Shown: one piece after another, positions 1 to 12,286 of the stretch
How the letters are laid out: each line of letters opens with the position of its first letter
Numbering within the stretch: the first letter of the stretch is position 1
NCBI RefSeq assembly: GCF_963576675.1
Contig: NC_088914.1
Span: forward strand, 86,550,441 to 86,614,440
DNA: 64,000 nucleotides
From: Euphorbia lathyris
Lineage: Eukaryota; Streptophyta; Magnoliopsida; Malpighiales; Euphorbiaceae
Direction: 5' to 3'
Made by a program: the position numbers and the translations under genes
Notes under the pieces: model-generated
Told to the model about the DNA's origin: nothing
The model's input: only the letters and a program-made list of their open reading frames with translations
Database searches by the model: none

Positions 1-420
1 TATCTATCATGTTACCAAGCACTGAAATGAATGTCATGTTCACTGATATTTCACGGTAAAATCCCGAGTTAAGGAATCTTACGGTTGTCATCTTGAATGA
101 TTAGGTACGTTTTTAATTGAAAAAATGATGGGAAAAGTGAATTTTTAGCTTCTCAGAGTTCAATTGGACAGCAACACACCTGAAGCTACAAGTCCTCACA
201 TTTCAGCTTTGTTAGGGTTTTTCATTTCCTTACTATGATTGCAGCAAGTTGCAAATGCAGTTTTAGTTCCTGAGAATATGTCTATCTTAATCAAATCTAA
301 AGGACGATATCGTGAGATAACTTATGGAAGGGTTGCTAATCAAATGCAGTTTTTTTGCTCCGCTTTACAGAGTGTTTAACATCTCACTCCAAACCGCAAG
401 AAATATAGTGTTTAGCTAAG
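1..420 (+). pseudogene. Truncated F-box/LRR/FBD gene fragment
   Basis: The + strand reads as a decayed copy of the end of the F-box/LRR gene found on the - strand at 2502-5867. Bases 1-110 match the end of its LRR exon (reading SIMLPSTEMNVMFTDIS, a stop, then NPELRNLTVVILND). Bases 165-235 match the start of the next exon. From about 240 the copy jumps into the FBD exon (CSKLQMQF). In-frame stops and the internal deletion show it is not coding. It enters from outside the window, so its 5' part cannot be judged. It faces the other copy tail to tail, which suggests an inverted duplication. Confidence 0.75.
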
Positions 421-1218
421 TTTATATGACATCAATGTTAAAATTTGGATTGAAGAGAGCTATGAAAATCTTCTATATTTTGTTCTTTTTTGACAAAAAA
501 AAGTTCAGAGAGCAGAAGTAACTCCAGTATAAAAATCTGAAAAAGTTTCAAGGCCACGGATGGCCACGGACTTATAAGAGAACTATCGATATCTCCACAA
601 TTTAAAAGTTCACAAATACAAGTTAGAAATTTCCTCCACAAACTTTTTCACTAAAATTGTCTAACTATGCCTACCTAGCAAACATTCAAACCAAGTTTAG
701 ACAAACAATCACCGGAATAGTGACGAGACAACCATGTCAGAAACAACTTATTATCATCTCATATATAAAAGTTTCATTTCCAACATAATTGTCACATCAA
801 CGTTCCAGTAATTTTTCTGTATGAAATGTCCGAATGACTAACTTAAGACATGCAAATGCTTTACACTTGCGACTGTGGCATTGGGATCTTTTGGCATGAA
901 TATTTATTTTCGTATTCTCTGTAATCTTTACTTGAAAGGTTTCGAGTCGCCTGAAAAAAATTGACATAAAAGATTATATATCATTAGCTGAGACTCTTGA
1001 TACAATAGTTTGAGGAAAGCACTATTTATCCCTTGAGCTATAAACTAATATTAGCGTTTATCCCGTTGACGTCTCAAAGTTTGTGTTTAATGACTGCTAA
1101 TCGCAACACACTAGAAGAGCTAAGGTGAAGTAACCAAGCATATGTTTAAGTGTCAACTGTCAAGGCATAGTGGATCTAGATGTGACATCAAGTATAACAT
1201 GTAGCATTTTTAAACTGT
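421..1218. other. AT-rich spacer, no gene seen
   Basis: No coding frame, RNA gene or clear transposon end was recognised. Short open frames here lack any recognisable motif. Confidence 0.5.
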
Positions 1219-1735
1219 CAAGGCATACCGAACCTAGGAACGCCCGGCTCGAGAATCGAAAAGATCAAGCTCGAAACTTGTCAGAGTCTGGATTTTTTAA
1301 GCTCGAAGCTCAACGAGCCTATGATTTTAGGGTCGGTTCAAGCTCGACTCGTGAACGGCTCAATTTCAATTTATCCATGGTAGCTGATTTAGCATTTTAT
1401 TATTAAATTTCAGCTTTCTAATGAAAGAAACACCAAATTTAAACTTGAAACAAATTTAACATACAATTGAGAACAAATTTAAACAAAATTAAAGAAATAT
1501 AGTTGCTAACAAATTCAAATTTAACATAAAGTGTCTACAACCATATATAGTTTTAAGTTTACAACAAATTTAACATATAAAATAAAACTGACAAAAAAAT
1601 ATAGCAATTAAAAAATCAATCGAGGCAAACTTTAAGGAAGCTCAGCTTGGCTCGTGAATATCTCGAGTCGATCCCAATCTCGAGCCAAGATCGAATAGTT
1701 TGCGAACCAATGTGGCTCATTAACACCCCTACTAC
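1219..1735. repeat. Possible degraded TIR transposon remnant
   Basis: Two blocks rich in GGCTCG/CTCGAG motifs (about 1225-1365 and 1620-1735) flank an AT-rich core with repeated AACAAATTTAAAC-like motifs. The right block ends in a phrase (GGCTCATTAACACCCCT) typical of short plant TIR elements. A matching left terminus and a target duplication are not clear, so family assignment is tentative. Confidence 0.3.
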
Positions 1736-1857
1736 TTAGTTATAGTCTAAAATGGATTCAAATCAGGTATCTGCTCCAAAAAAGAGAAAAAGAAATTACG
1801 AATGCCATTTTTAGCACCATATACTTTGACACAGGTCTGATAATTCTTTTTAACTGG

Positions 1858-2366
1858 TAGGGATGTAAACGGGGTAGGGAGGCGCAGAGAATGCATTTTC
1901 CATCCCCGTTCCCCGAGTAGTCGGGGATTCCCCATCCCTGTACCCACGAGTTTGACGGGACAGATTTGTCAACTTTTTCCCCATAGAGAATCACCGATTA
2001 TGTTTTAAAAAAAAATAGTAAAGCCTACAAGTTTTATGAAGCGGTAGCTAATAATACCGAACATCAACAATCATTTTCAGATTTTCCAAACCACAAAAAA
2101 ACTAAAAATTGAAGACAACCAATCACCAAATTAAAATGCACTTAAATCATCCCAAAATATCAATTATCATGGGGAATAGTCGGGGATCCCCTATTAGGAA
2201 TTAACAGAGGGGGACGCACGAGTGAGGATACATTTCTCATCCCTGCCCCATCCTCACCACGGGGACAAAACTATCCTGATCACCATCCTATAGGGATTCT
2301 TATCGAGGATTCGCCGTCCCCGTCGAGACGGATCACCAACAGGGAATCCCCCCATTTATATCCCTA
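1858..2366. mobile_element. Non-autonomous hAT-like MITE
   Basis: The left end TAGGGATGTAAACGGGG mirrors the right end, which closes ...TATATCCCTA. Imperfect 8-bp target duplications flank it: TTAACTGG at 1850-1857 and TTAACTTG at 2367-2374. The 8-bp duplication and TAGGG ends fit the hAT superfamily. The interior has GGGGAT/ATCCCC-rich blocks and no transposase. The element at 48008-48554 has the same type of end. Confidence 0.6.
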
Positions 2367-2902
2367 TTAACTTGTATATACTCACCGACTTCGCCAATAT
2401 AATTTCACCAGTTATATGGTGGGATACAGATCATTTTAAGAGTCTAATGGCAATTAGAAGAACTTACCTGTCTGCAAGATTTCTGATAGCTTGGCAGTTA
2501 ATCAAAGAGAAAATGACCCAAAAGTGATTTCTTCAGACGTTTGGACATCCAGAATATTGCGTCTGTCAAATTTCCGCAGTGTATTAGCAGCACTCCAATA
2601 AGTCATCCCACGATATCGTCCTTTAGCAAAATAATATTCGGATTTTTTGGGTTCGATTAAGATGGACATCTTCTTAAGAGCACTTGCATATTTCAGCAAG
2701 TACTTGGCAAACTGCATTTGCAACTTGCTGCAATGAAAGTAAGAAAATGAAAAGTCCTCTAGATATTTAGGTACATATGAAAGATCATGCTCTTCTTCCA
2801 TTTCTTCTTTAAGGTCCTCCGTACAATTCATCTGCAATCATCACACAATGTTCGATGTCAAATACCAACATTCGGCTAGTCCTATCCTTCTAACTCACAT
2901 TC

Positions 2903-3962
2903 GGCAGAGCATTTAAATAATAATGCAGCTCAAAAATAAATCGAAATCTCTTATCTCATACTATGCACACACTATTGGGGCAGGGGTTTTCCTCGAACAC
3001 TAGACAATGATACTTTAGCCCTTTTTCCTACTCTAGTACTATTATATGCACTTTCTTCAACTCTAGCATCCTTACTAACTAAAACCCATGTTAGATTTGT
3101 CAGAGATTAATATAAGATATATGATTGGGCCTTAACTATAAGTTCGAGCTTTTAGTTCAATCGGTTCCATGACATGGTATCAGAGCCTCTTGGACCAAAC
3201 GGTCGAGGGTTAGAGTCCTGGCAACCTCATTAATTTGTGGAATTAAAAACACATGGCGGGATAAGCCTGTGTTGTGCACATTGCAGGCCCAAGGGGCATT
3301 TGCGTGTGGGGGTGTGTCCCAAGGGGCATTTGCGTGTGGAGGTGTGTCAGAGATTAATATAAGATATATGATTGCCTTAACTATAAGTTCGAGCTTTTAG
3401 TTCAATCGGTTCCATGACAAGATTATCATCTTTATAGTTTTTGTAATGTTGAGTGGGTCAAAGTCGAGTGCACCTATTTCAACATGGCACGTCTTTGACA
3501 ACTGCATCTACGCGCACAATGCTGCCCCTGGCGCACACCATCAGTATGTTTAGTGTGAGCCTTCATGAATTTCATTAGTTATTCACTAACAAAAGTGTAT
3601 ATGGCAGCGCATTTAAATAATAACGCAGCTCAAAAATAAATCGAAATCTCTTATCTCATAATACACACACTATTGGGGCAGGAGCTTTTCCTCGAACACT
3701 AGATGATGATACTTTAGCTCTTTTTCCTACTGTAGTATTATATGCACTTTCTTCGAACTCTAGCATCCTTACTAACTGAACCCCATGTTAGATTATCATC
3801 TTTATAGTTTTTGTAATTTTGAGTGGGTCAAAATCGAATTCTTCTCTATTTCTGGCTAGAACTAAAAAGCCTGAAAAAATGCACCTATTTCACCATGGTG
3901 CGTCTTTGCCAACTGCATCTTGGCGCACAATGCCGCCCCTGGCGCACGCCATGAGTATGTTA
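2903..3962. repeat. Tandem duplication in the last F-box intron
   Basis: Copy A (2903-3551) and copy B (3603-3962) share long near-identical stretches, such as TATTGGGGCAGG and the GCGCAC-containing ends. Copy A is interrupted by the TRIM element at 3098-3419. Copy B has the uninterrupted site (GTTAGATTATCATC). Copy B also has about 40 bp near 3840-3880 that copy A lacks. Nothing coding is seen in either copy. Confidence 0.8.
3098..3419 (+). mobile_element. TRIM (terminal-repeat retrotransposon in miniature)
   Basis: Two nearly identical direct terminal repeats (3098-3174, 77 bp; 3345-3419, 75 bp) start TGTCAGAG and end CATGACA. Directly after the first repeat lies TGGTATCAGAGCC (3175-3187), the usual primer-binding site complementary to initiator tRNA-Met. 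Target duplications AGATT flank it (3093-3097 and 3420-3424). The internal part is about 170 bp, non-coding, and holds a tandem copy of a 30-bp motif containing AAGGGGCATTTGCGTGTG. A purine-rich stretch precedes the second repeat. The second copy of the host duplication shows the empty site. Confidence 0.88.
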
Positions 3963-5867
3963 AGGCGCTAAACACCGCCCCTGGCATGCCATTAATAACT
4001 ATGGGGGCAACACACGAAAACTACAGCATGAAGAATGCAATGAATTTGAAGCCGAAAACAATCACCAGGAGGATAGTTTAGATTCATACACTTGACAAAA
4101 TACTAATAGCTTTCTTTTCATGATATAAATAAATAAACAGCTCCAAAAGAAATAGTTGTTTCTCACTTACTATCAATCGGAAAACACGAAAATTGGGAAA
4201 AGCTTTGAGGATTGCCATAGCCCTAACAAAGCTGAAATATGAGGGCTTGAAAAATCGTAGCTTCAGGTGTGTCACTTGGCTAAACGTCCAAATCGGTGTC
4301 CAATTGAACTGTGAAAAATCATGGTGAGAAACCATTAAATTAGAAACTAAAAATTCAGTTCTCCCATCATTTTTTCAATTAAAAACATACCCAATCATTC
4401 AAGATGACAACTGTAAGATTCCTTAACTCGGGATTCTGCTGTGAAATATCAGTGAACATGACATTCATTTCAGCGCTTGGTACCATGTATGATAAAGATG
4501 TCAGTTTAGGAGCTCCACTGAAGTTACACTTGATAGGCGAATTGATATCAGAAGCTAGATCTACCGGATTGCCACGACTATCTAAACACTTTAATTCAAC
4601 TAGATAGGGGTTTGACAGCTCAATTTCCTCTAATAATATCGGTCTGTAAACCAAGAATTTACGTAGTAGAGGTAATGAGACGAAACTTAATTTTTTAGGG
4701 AGAATTGAATTACTAATCTCTAAGATTTTAAGATTTCCCAAAAATGGCAACATGCTTTCCAGGTTCCTAGCTAGACAATCCACCTTATCTAAGCTAAGAG
4801 TTTCTAATGAGCTGAATTGGTTGGTAAAATTTGGTCGTAATTCGCAAAAATTCAACTTAAGATGTTTCAAGCTTATTGCCGTACCATCAAAAAGCTCAAT
4901 CTTGAAAATATATTTCCTCAATAAGAAGTAACAGTTTTTGCAACAATCAAATGGACAGTCTGCAAACAATGTTAAACTTTCGACGCATTTGCTGAGTGCA
5001 AACTTAATCCATCCATCAACCTCAACATCAAAACCAATATCATGATTATCAAAACCATCATAGCCCATGGCTCTACAATAAATCTGCTTCTTACTACAAC
5101 AACGGAAATTGACCTCAAACGAGTGTATCTTATCGCCCTTATAAAACCGTATGTACTCGTTTATTCCTCTCCTAATTTTTTCTTCAAAAACCACGCAATG
5201 TTTCTTTTTTGCATACCAATTTGCTACCTCCTTACTAAACATCCCTTTCCATTTAAACCTGGGCAAAGGTTTATTAAACATCTCTTTCCAATTAAACCTG
5301 AGCAAATATTTATATGCTGAGACATATCTCTATCTGTGTGACAAAATAGATGTTCGCACAATCTCTCTTAAACTAAGATAAGATAAAATTTCGTGGAGAA
5401 GTTCATCAGGCAGTTTGCTAATGAAATCAGCACCATATTCAGTTCTCTACCACCCAGAAATAAAATATGAATTAGCAAGAGAAATCTTGAATTAGGAATA
5501 AAAATAATAACATCAATCCAATTGTTTAGCAGTTATTCCTTGTGGATTTGGAACTTGACGATACTCAAATGTAAATTGAATCGAGTGAAAATTGTGGAAT
5601 AAGACTTTCAATTTTATAACTTTGAATTAAATAGAAAGTTTTATTTTAATAAAAGAATCAATTTTATAACTTTCAATTTTATCACATATATATCTTAACT
5701 ATTCTTGCTCGACTTAACAAGAAAGGAAGAAAAATTCTCACAACTTCACCGCAGAAACTGAAATCAAATACAATAAGAAAGCTAAAACAGTTCAACAATA
5801 TAGTAAATACCTTTGTCTCTGATGATCTAATGACAACTTCTAATGATCTAGTAGCATTGGAATCCGT

Positions 5868-6285
5868 TGATGTTCAAGAAACGTTCAATTAGAGAGAGCG
5901 GGTGAAAGTGGCGGAATAAGGGTGGTAGTTGATTTTTGAAAAATGTGAGAAATGTTGTTTTACCGTCGCATCTATCGCCTGATGTCACTTTTATTAATCT
6001 ATTAAAAACTTATTAATTTTGAACTCTTCAAAACCTTTCATCAACCCTTCAAAACCCTTACTCTCATATTTTTTTTATCTTCCAAACAAGGGTTGAAAAT
6101 ATATTAAAAACTCATTGATTTTGAACCCTTCAAAACCTTTCATCAATCCTTTAAAACCCTTACCCTTCCACTAACCCTTCCAAACCCTTCCCTTCCACTA
6201 ACCCTTCCAAATCTCTCATCCAATCAAAGCCTAAATAAATAATAAAAAAGAAAAAAAGTTGAATTGGAGAGTGAATTAAATAACT
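5868..6285. other. 5' flank of the F-box copy with short imperfect repeats
   Basis: This is the upstream flank of the - strand F-box copy. Between about 5995 and 6235 an imperfect direct repeat of roughly 120 bp is built of CCCTTCAAAACC / CCCTTCCACTAA motifs. No gene is seen. Confidence 0.5.
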
Positions 6286-6354
6286 TCCTAACATATATAT
6301 TATTTTTTTTGTAGGTAAAGAAAAGAAAAAACAAACAAAAAACCAAAAAAAGGC

Positions 6355-9300
6355 CTAACTCGGGATTAGCCTAGGGAAGCTAACCCCCACCACATCATCC
6401 AAAAGGAGAGAAGAAATGAAAGTAGGAGGAGAAGAGAAAGTAGTAACTCCCAACATCTTCTCATGGCCCTCGGCAGCTAAACAATCTGCCACCCGGTTCT
6501 GTTCTCTGAAAATATGGCTGAAATTGATAGACTCAAAGGAAGAACAAATCCTTTTAATACCTTTGATCAAATTCTGGCTATTCAAACAAATAGTATTATC
6601 ATCTGATATCATTTTAATAGTTTCGAGGTTATCAGATTCCACAAGCAACTTTTTCAAGCCCAGACTCTTAGCAAGTCTAAGGCCAGAAAAGATCCCCAAA
6701 GCTCAGCGGAAAAGGAAGAACCCATCCCAAGATTCTGAGTGAACCCGGACACCTAAGCACCACCATCATCTCTCAAGACTCCTCCAGCAGCGATTTTCCC
6801 GTCCTTCAGACAAGAGCCATCTGTGTTTAACTTCACCAACCCTCTGCTAGGTCTACACCAGCCCAAGAGATGAACCGCCTTCTTCTAGATAGATCTAGCA
6901 AGAGGGTCCTCCTTGAAGCTATCAATAATAGTGCAAATTTTTTTGGAGAAGAAATCAACCAAATTAGGAATAATAACCGTTTCTCCTTCAAAAATCTCCA
7001 CATTCCTCCATTTCCAAATCTGGTGGCAAACAACTGCAAAGATGATATCACCATGCTCCAGATTGGCTAACAATCTTCCATTAACCCCATCTGTAAACCA
7101 GTCAATATCATAATGGGATAAGAAAGCAGTCAACAACTGGTTAGGGAGAACTTTCCTCCACACCTCTCTACTCTTAGAACAGTCTCTCAGAGCATGGCAA
7201 ATGGTTTCCTCATACCCTCTACATCTACTACACTCCCTAGAATCCACCAAATGCCGCCTTTTCCTATCAGTATTAGTAAGCAACCTATTCTTGACACCAA
7301 GCCATAGGAAGCTCCTAATGCGGTACGGGACTTTCAAAGCCCAAATCTTCTTCCAAACATCAGGGCGAGGAAACTCCAAATTGAGATTGAAGGCCTCAAA
7401 GGCAGATATACAAATATAAGCCCCATTATTAGTCAAAGCCCAACAGTGACTATCCTTATCTTCCTCCTTATTACTAATCTTAACTCCTTTAATACTCAAG
7501 AGAGTTTCTATATTAAGGAAAGAGTCAAACTTAGACCAAATCCAATCACCCTCAGAATCAACCACATCAGCAATCCTCCAATCCTGGATATCCACAGGCG
7601 GCGGGTAAGTACAAACCTCTAATAAAGAATTTTTACCAATCCAGATGTCATTCCAGAAACTGATAAAATTCCCATTGCCCACTGCGCACCCTATCCTAGA
7701 GCAAAACTCCGAGAACACAGTACTTAGGCCTTTCCAGAGAAAAGAACAATTAATAACTCTCTCCTTGGGACCACCAAAAATCTTATCTTTTCTGTATTTC
7801 CCGCATAATAAGCGAACCCAAAGAGAAGAAGGAAGCTGCCACATTCTCCACAGAAGTTTCATAAGTAAAACTTTATTATTGTCCCTGGCTTGTCTAATCC
7901 CCAGACCCCCCATATCTTTAGGTTGGCAAACCTCTTTCCAAGGAACGAGGTGAATTTTTTCCCCTCCGCAGAATCCCCCCACAAGAATCGATGATTGATT
8001 TTATCAAGATCCTTAAGAACAGGCTCAGGCAATTTGCAAGCTTGCATAATATGGTTAGGAACCGCACAATTGACAGACTGAATCAGAGTAAGACGGCCTG
8101 CCATAGATAGGGTTTTAGCTTTCCAACTAGCACATTTACTATTAGTTTTATCGAAAGTCTCTCTAAAGGAAGCTTTAGAAACTCTATCACTATGAAGGAG
8201 AACCCCAAGATATTTACCTAAAGAATTGGTCAGAGGAATACCAGAAATATCACTTAGACTTTTACAAACTCTCTGACTCATGTTCTTAGAACATAACATT
8301 CGAGATTTTTGGATATTGAGCTTTTGGCCAGAAGCAGCGCAGAAGTAGCTAAGGATTTCCATGATAACACCAATTTGCTCCTCATTTCCTTCCACGAATA
8401 ATATAACGTCATCAGCGAAGAACAAATGAGTAATCGGGGGATAAAATTTATTGATGGAGACTGGATGAAAACTCCCATTACCAACCGCTTATTGGATAAG
8501 GTGAGTTAACCTTTCCATAGCTATAATAAAAAGGAAATGGCTCATAGGATCCCCTTGACGAATACCCCGAGAAGGAGTAAACTCCTCCGACATATCTCCA
8601 TTAATCATAACCTGAAACACCGGAGAAGAAATGCAGATCTCGATTAATCTCTTCCAATTATCTGGAATACCAGCTCTATCCAGACTATCAAGAAGAAAAC
8701 TCTAGTTAAGGCGGTCATAAGCTTTTTCTAGATCCAATTTCAGACCCACAATACCCCTCTTACCTTTTTTAATTTTCATAAAATGGACCATCTCCTGGGC
8801 AAAAACAACATTATCCATCATCTGTCTCCCAGGAACAAAACTGCCTTGATTCTGACTAATAATATCCGGAAGAATACACCGGAGTCTATTAGCCACAATT
8901 TTGGTAATAGTTTTGTAAATCACATTACAAAGACTAATGGGCCTTATTTGTAAGAACGAGGTCGACTTCTCCACTTTCGGAATCAGGACCAGAAGAGTTT
9001 TATTCACAAGCTTAATATCCTCAGAACCACTGAACACACCTTTAATAAAACTATACATACCTTCCTTTACCGTCTCCCAATGTTTATGATAAAATCCGGC
9101 AGGAATCCCATCAATCCCATGAGCTTTATTAGCCCCAATACTAAAGACCGCCTGATCAATCTCTTTCTGGTCAATAGAGTGGAAAGCTTCCAGAATCAAA
9201 TCAACGCTTAATCTGGGAAACGTAATCCTAGAAAGAGCTTTATCCAACTCCACCCTTTCCTCTCTAAATAAATCTTTATAAAAGATAAGGGCCAAGTGAC

Positions 9301-10453
9301 GAATATCCTCGTATTCATAAGCCCAATTACCATTCAGATCTTTGATAGCATCAATCTGATTCCTCTGCCTTCTAATAACAGTAGAGAGGTGGAAATACAT
9401 GGTATTGCGATCTCCATCTTTAATCCAAGCTTTCCTAGATTTCTGAAACCAAAGTAACTCTTCTTGAATAAGCACAGCTTCCAATTCCTTCCGGAGAGTT
9501 CTAAGAAGACCATCCAAACTATGATCAAATCTAATCTCCAATATGCATTGAATGCCGTCGATTCTGCTCAAAAGCTTGTTTTTCCTTCTGATAATATGGC
9601 CAAAGATGTTCTTATTTCAACCCACCACATTCCTTCTAAAACCCTCTGCAGCAAGTAAAACATTAGAATGAGGTTGCCAATTCTTCTAAACAAAGTTTTT
9701 AAACTCAGGGTGAGATTCCCAGGCCACCTGGTACCTAAAAGGTCTATCCCCTCTAGGACGATGGCCTCTAACCAGCTTGATTAGAATAGGACAGTGATCA
9801 GAGTGACGGAAAGGGAGGTTCAACACAGTCACATCAGGAAATCTACAATGAGCCGCCATGTTCGCATAAACTTTATCTAAACGAACAAACGTACTATTAC
9901 GTTTCCAAGTAAACTTATGGCCAGAAGCACCTAAATCTAAAAGCCCACACAAATCCATACTCTGTTTATGATTAAGACACTGGTTCACATAGTGGTTCCC
10001 ACCCCCTCTTTGATCACTCATAAGAGCAATATCATTAAAATCCCCAGCCACAAACCAAGCATCCTCCATACTCGTACTCATAAAATACAGAACCTCCCAC
10101 AGCCTTCTACGATTGGCCAAAATAGGGTCAGCATAAACAAAAGTGATAAAGAAAGGTTTATTCCCAAGATAACTAACTTTGTTGTGAATAAATTGTTTAT
10201 CCATACTAACAATATCAATATGAACACGATCTGGCTTCTAGAAGAGCCAAATCCCACCAGCCCAGCCAGTAGCCTCCGATCTAACACAATTCCAATTTCT
10301 AAACTTTCTAACCACCTCGTCAGCTTTACTTCCACTGATCTTTGTTTCCATTAAAGCAAAGCAAGAGGGGTTAAACTGTTTAATTAAATCTTTAACATGG
10401 ATACGGGTAGCCTTGCTAGCCGCTCCTCTAACATTCCACACAAACAAATCCAT
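6355..10453 (-). pseudogene. LINE ORF2, endonuclease-reverse transcriptase-RNase H (mutated)
   Basis: The likely start is ATG at 10453 (MDLFVWNVRGA). The apurinic endonuclease-like domain shows AGDFND and SDHCPI. The reverse transcriptase shows LIPKV, LKLDLEKAYDRLN and the catalytic FADD (near 8420). A Cys/His zinc-binding region follows (CSRCRGYEETICHAL), then an RNase H-like end (LNTDGS near 6825, ESDN, REQNRVADCLA). Breaks: stop at 10238-10240, stops near 9686 and 9600, TGG-to-TAG at 8702-8704, a stop near 8510, a frameshift in a T-run near 7950, a stop at 6885, and a frameshift before 6699. Enzymatic roles are inferred from family motifs. Confidence 0.85.
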
Positions 10454-10487
10454 CAAACGAAAGACTACTGACCACAGGCCCAACACC

Positions 10488-12286
10488 CTAAACCAGGTAC
10501 TTATTAGGGGCTCCTATGAGCCTAGAAGCGGTACCCGCAGGCCCCCTTTTATCCAACAGTTCCAAGGAACTTTGGTTATTTTTCTGGTTACCCTTAGGTT
10601 TCTTCAAATTCATTTTATTGACACCCATAGCCTTACCATTTCTAGGTTCAGCATAGTTTTTTGGGATACTAACCTCTTTATCTTTCTTTTTCACCGTTGG
10701 GGCATGAGCCTGGGATCCACCCAGAGCCACAACTTTGGATGCAAACAGAGGATTGACAGTCTCCACATTAATAGCCGCCGGCTCAGCAGATTCTAAACTT
10801 GGCATGCTAAGATCCATTTGCTCATTCGCAGGATCAGAAGAACCTCCTCAATAGAGAGAGCTCCAAATCTAGACCCTGAAACTACAACCGACGCATCATC
10901 TGAACCTTCTTTCTCCTTTGGGCAAGACCTCTCCTTAATTCCAGGATTGATCAGGAGAAGACCCGAGTCCTTGCAAATGTCAGGAGGATGATTCTGAACA
11001 ATAGCCGCACGAGTCCCGTGCCTTCCCGACCTCTTAGCAACCATCCAAGGGCTAAAGTTCCTCCCATCCTATTGAATCCCCTCTTCTCTCACCTTAACGA
11101 CTTCAACAACCTCCTCTACCACTTTCACTCTCTTAGGGCAACCTTCATAAGTATGACCAAACATACCACATTCGTAGCAAATATTATGAATACCTTCATA
11201 CTCAATAAAGTAGACAGTATTCTGAACGCAGAATTTCGATAAAAAGGGTTTAGCTAGATCAATATCAATGCATACTCTTGCAAACTTACCTCTAACTGCC
11301 CCAATGGTAGTCTTATCCACATGGTGCTCTTTCCCAACGAGCCCACCAATCTTATTAAAGTCCTTAGATCGAGTAAATTTTATAACGTAATAGTCATTCT
11401 CTAAATCAGTAATACTGACTTTCCCTTTTTTCTCCCACTGCGCCTGGATTCTCTGAGCGAAGTAATTGAAACTAATTCTTTTCCCAAGAATCGTTACTAT
11501 TAAAGATAACTTCCAATTAGCTCTGAGGGCGCGCTTTTCTGCCGACGAAAGCCGAATCACAGGACATAACGGATCATCCTGACCTCCATCCTCTTCATCT
11601 GAGTCTAAGAAGCCATCCTCCGATTCATCCTCGATAAAATTATCGTTTAACAAAGGCTCCTTCTCGGCCACTCCCATGACTGTATCCCTCCACGAGCTTT
11701 TCCCCAAACTTTGCTTGTTATTATTTTTATTCTCAATCTCACCAACTGGCCTAGAAACCATTTTTTCCACCAATATGCCCTCAACGGCCGCCACATCAAC
11801 CCCAATTCGCACTCCCCCTGTGACCAAGGACGAACCTGACAACACGCACACCTCGCCCGCAGCCGCAGGAGCACCTTCGCCCATCGCCAAGGTGCCACTC
11901 GCCCCCTGGACAGCCGCAACACCCTCCTGGCTAGGCGCCTCACCTCCTGCCCTAAATCTTCTCCCCCCGCCTTCGATCTCCTCCCCTGACTCAAGGAACC
12001 CCGGCCCGCCAGCCAACCGCCTATCGCGATAATCAACCCCTGGACCCTCGCCTCTCCCCTGATCCGATCGCCGAATCACATCCCCATCTCCCGATCCTCC
12101 TTCACCCTCCCGCCTAAATCCCGCTACTCTACCATCTACCCCCTCCTTCACCCTCACCGACCCCAGATCCACACCGATCCCCTCCCCAGCGTCCCGATCC
12201 ACCCTGTCCGATGGAAAACGGCCACCAGCACCACCTTGTCCAGCCCTCTCAGCCGACCGCTCTCGTTCTCGCCCTCTCTCCTTCAT
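10488..12286 (-). pseudogene. LINE ORF1, gag-like CCHC zinc-knuckle protein (mutated)
   Basis: The frame starts at ATG 12286 (CAT on +). The N-terminal ~170 residues are Gly/Arg/Glu-rich. A region like the plant DUF4283 domain follows (LRANWKLSLIVTILGKRISF ... DLENDYYVIKF), then a knuckle CYECGMFGHTYEGC (C-X2-C-X4-H-X4-C). Such proteins bind the LINE RNA in the ribonucleoprotein particle. A stop follows EEGIQ near 11069, reading resumes in frame to about 10793, and a frameshift then leads into the last part, ending at 10488. The ORF2 ATG lies 35 bases beyond. Confidence 0.8.

Larger units (their letters stand above)
2502..5867 (-). pseudogene. Near-intact F-box/LRR/FBD gene with start loss and one nonsense codon
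   Basis: Four exons can be placed by GT-AG sites: 5867-5811, 5446-4391, 4308-4090 and 2831-2502. All junctions are phase 0, giving about 554 codons. Exon 2 begins with an F-box (DFISKLPDELLHEIL), then an F-box C-terminal segment and leucine-rich strands (ISLKHLKLNFCEL, LKILEISN). Exon 4 resembles the FBD domain (LLKYASALKKMSI). Proteins of this family usually act as substrate receptors of SCF ubiquitin ligases. Two lesions are visible. The ATG seen in paralogues is ACG here (5865-5867). The conserved Trp after SHR in the F-box is TAG (5330-5332), where the paralogue at 25118 has TGG. No in-frame ATG precedes the lost start. Confidence 0.75.

Noticed and set aside
1170..1406. 78-residue open frame on +
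   Set aside because: It lies across a degraded repeat with GCTCG motifs and shows no family motif.
3175..3187. tRNA-like sequence TGGTATCAGAGCC
   Set aside because: It is a primer-binding site directly after a TRIM terminal repeat. No cloverleaf surrounds it.
4404..5381. + strand open frames opposite the F-box LRR exon
   Set aside because: The - strand has the F-box and LRR motifs and consistent splice phases. The + frames are incidental.
11676..12032. Pro-rich open frames on + opposite LINE ORF1
   Set aside because: They are the mirror of a GC-rich Gly/Arg-rich ORF1 region. The - strand frame has the DUF4283-like and zinc-knuckle motifs.
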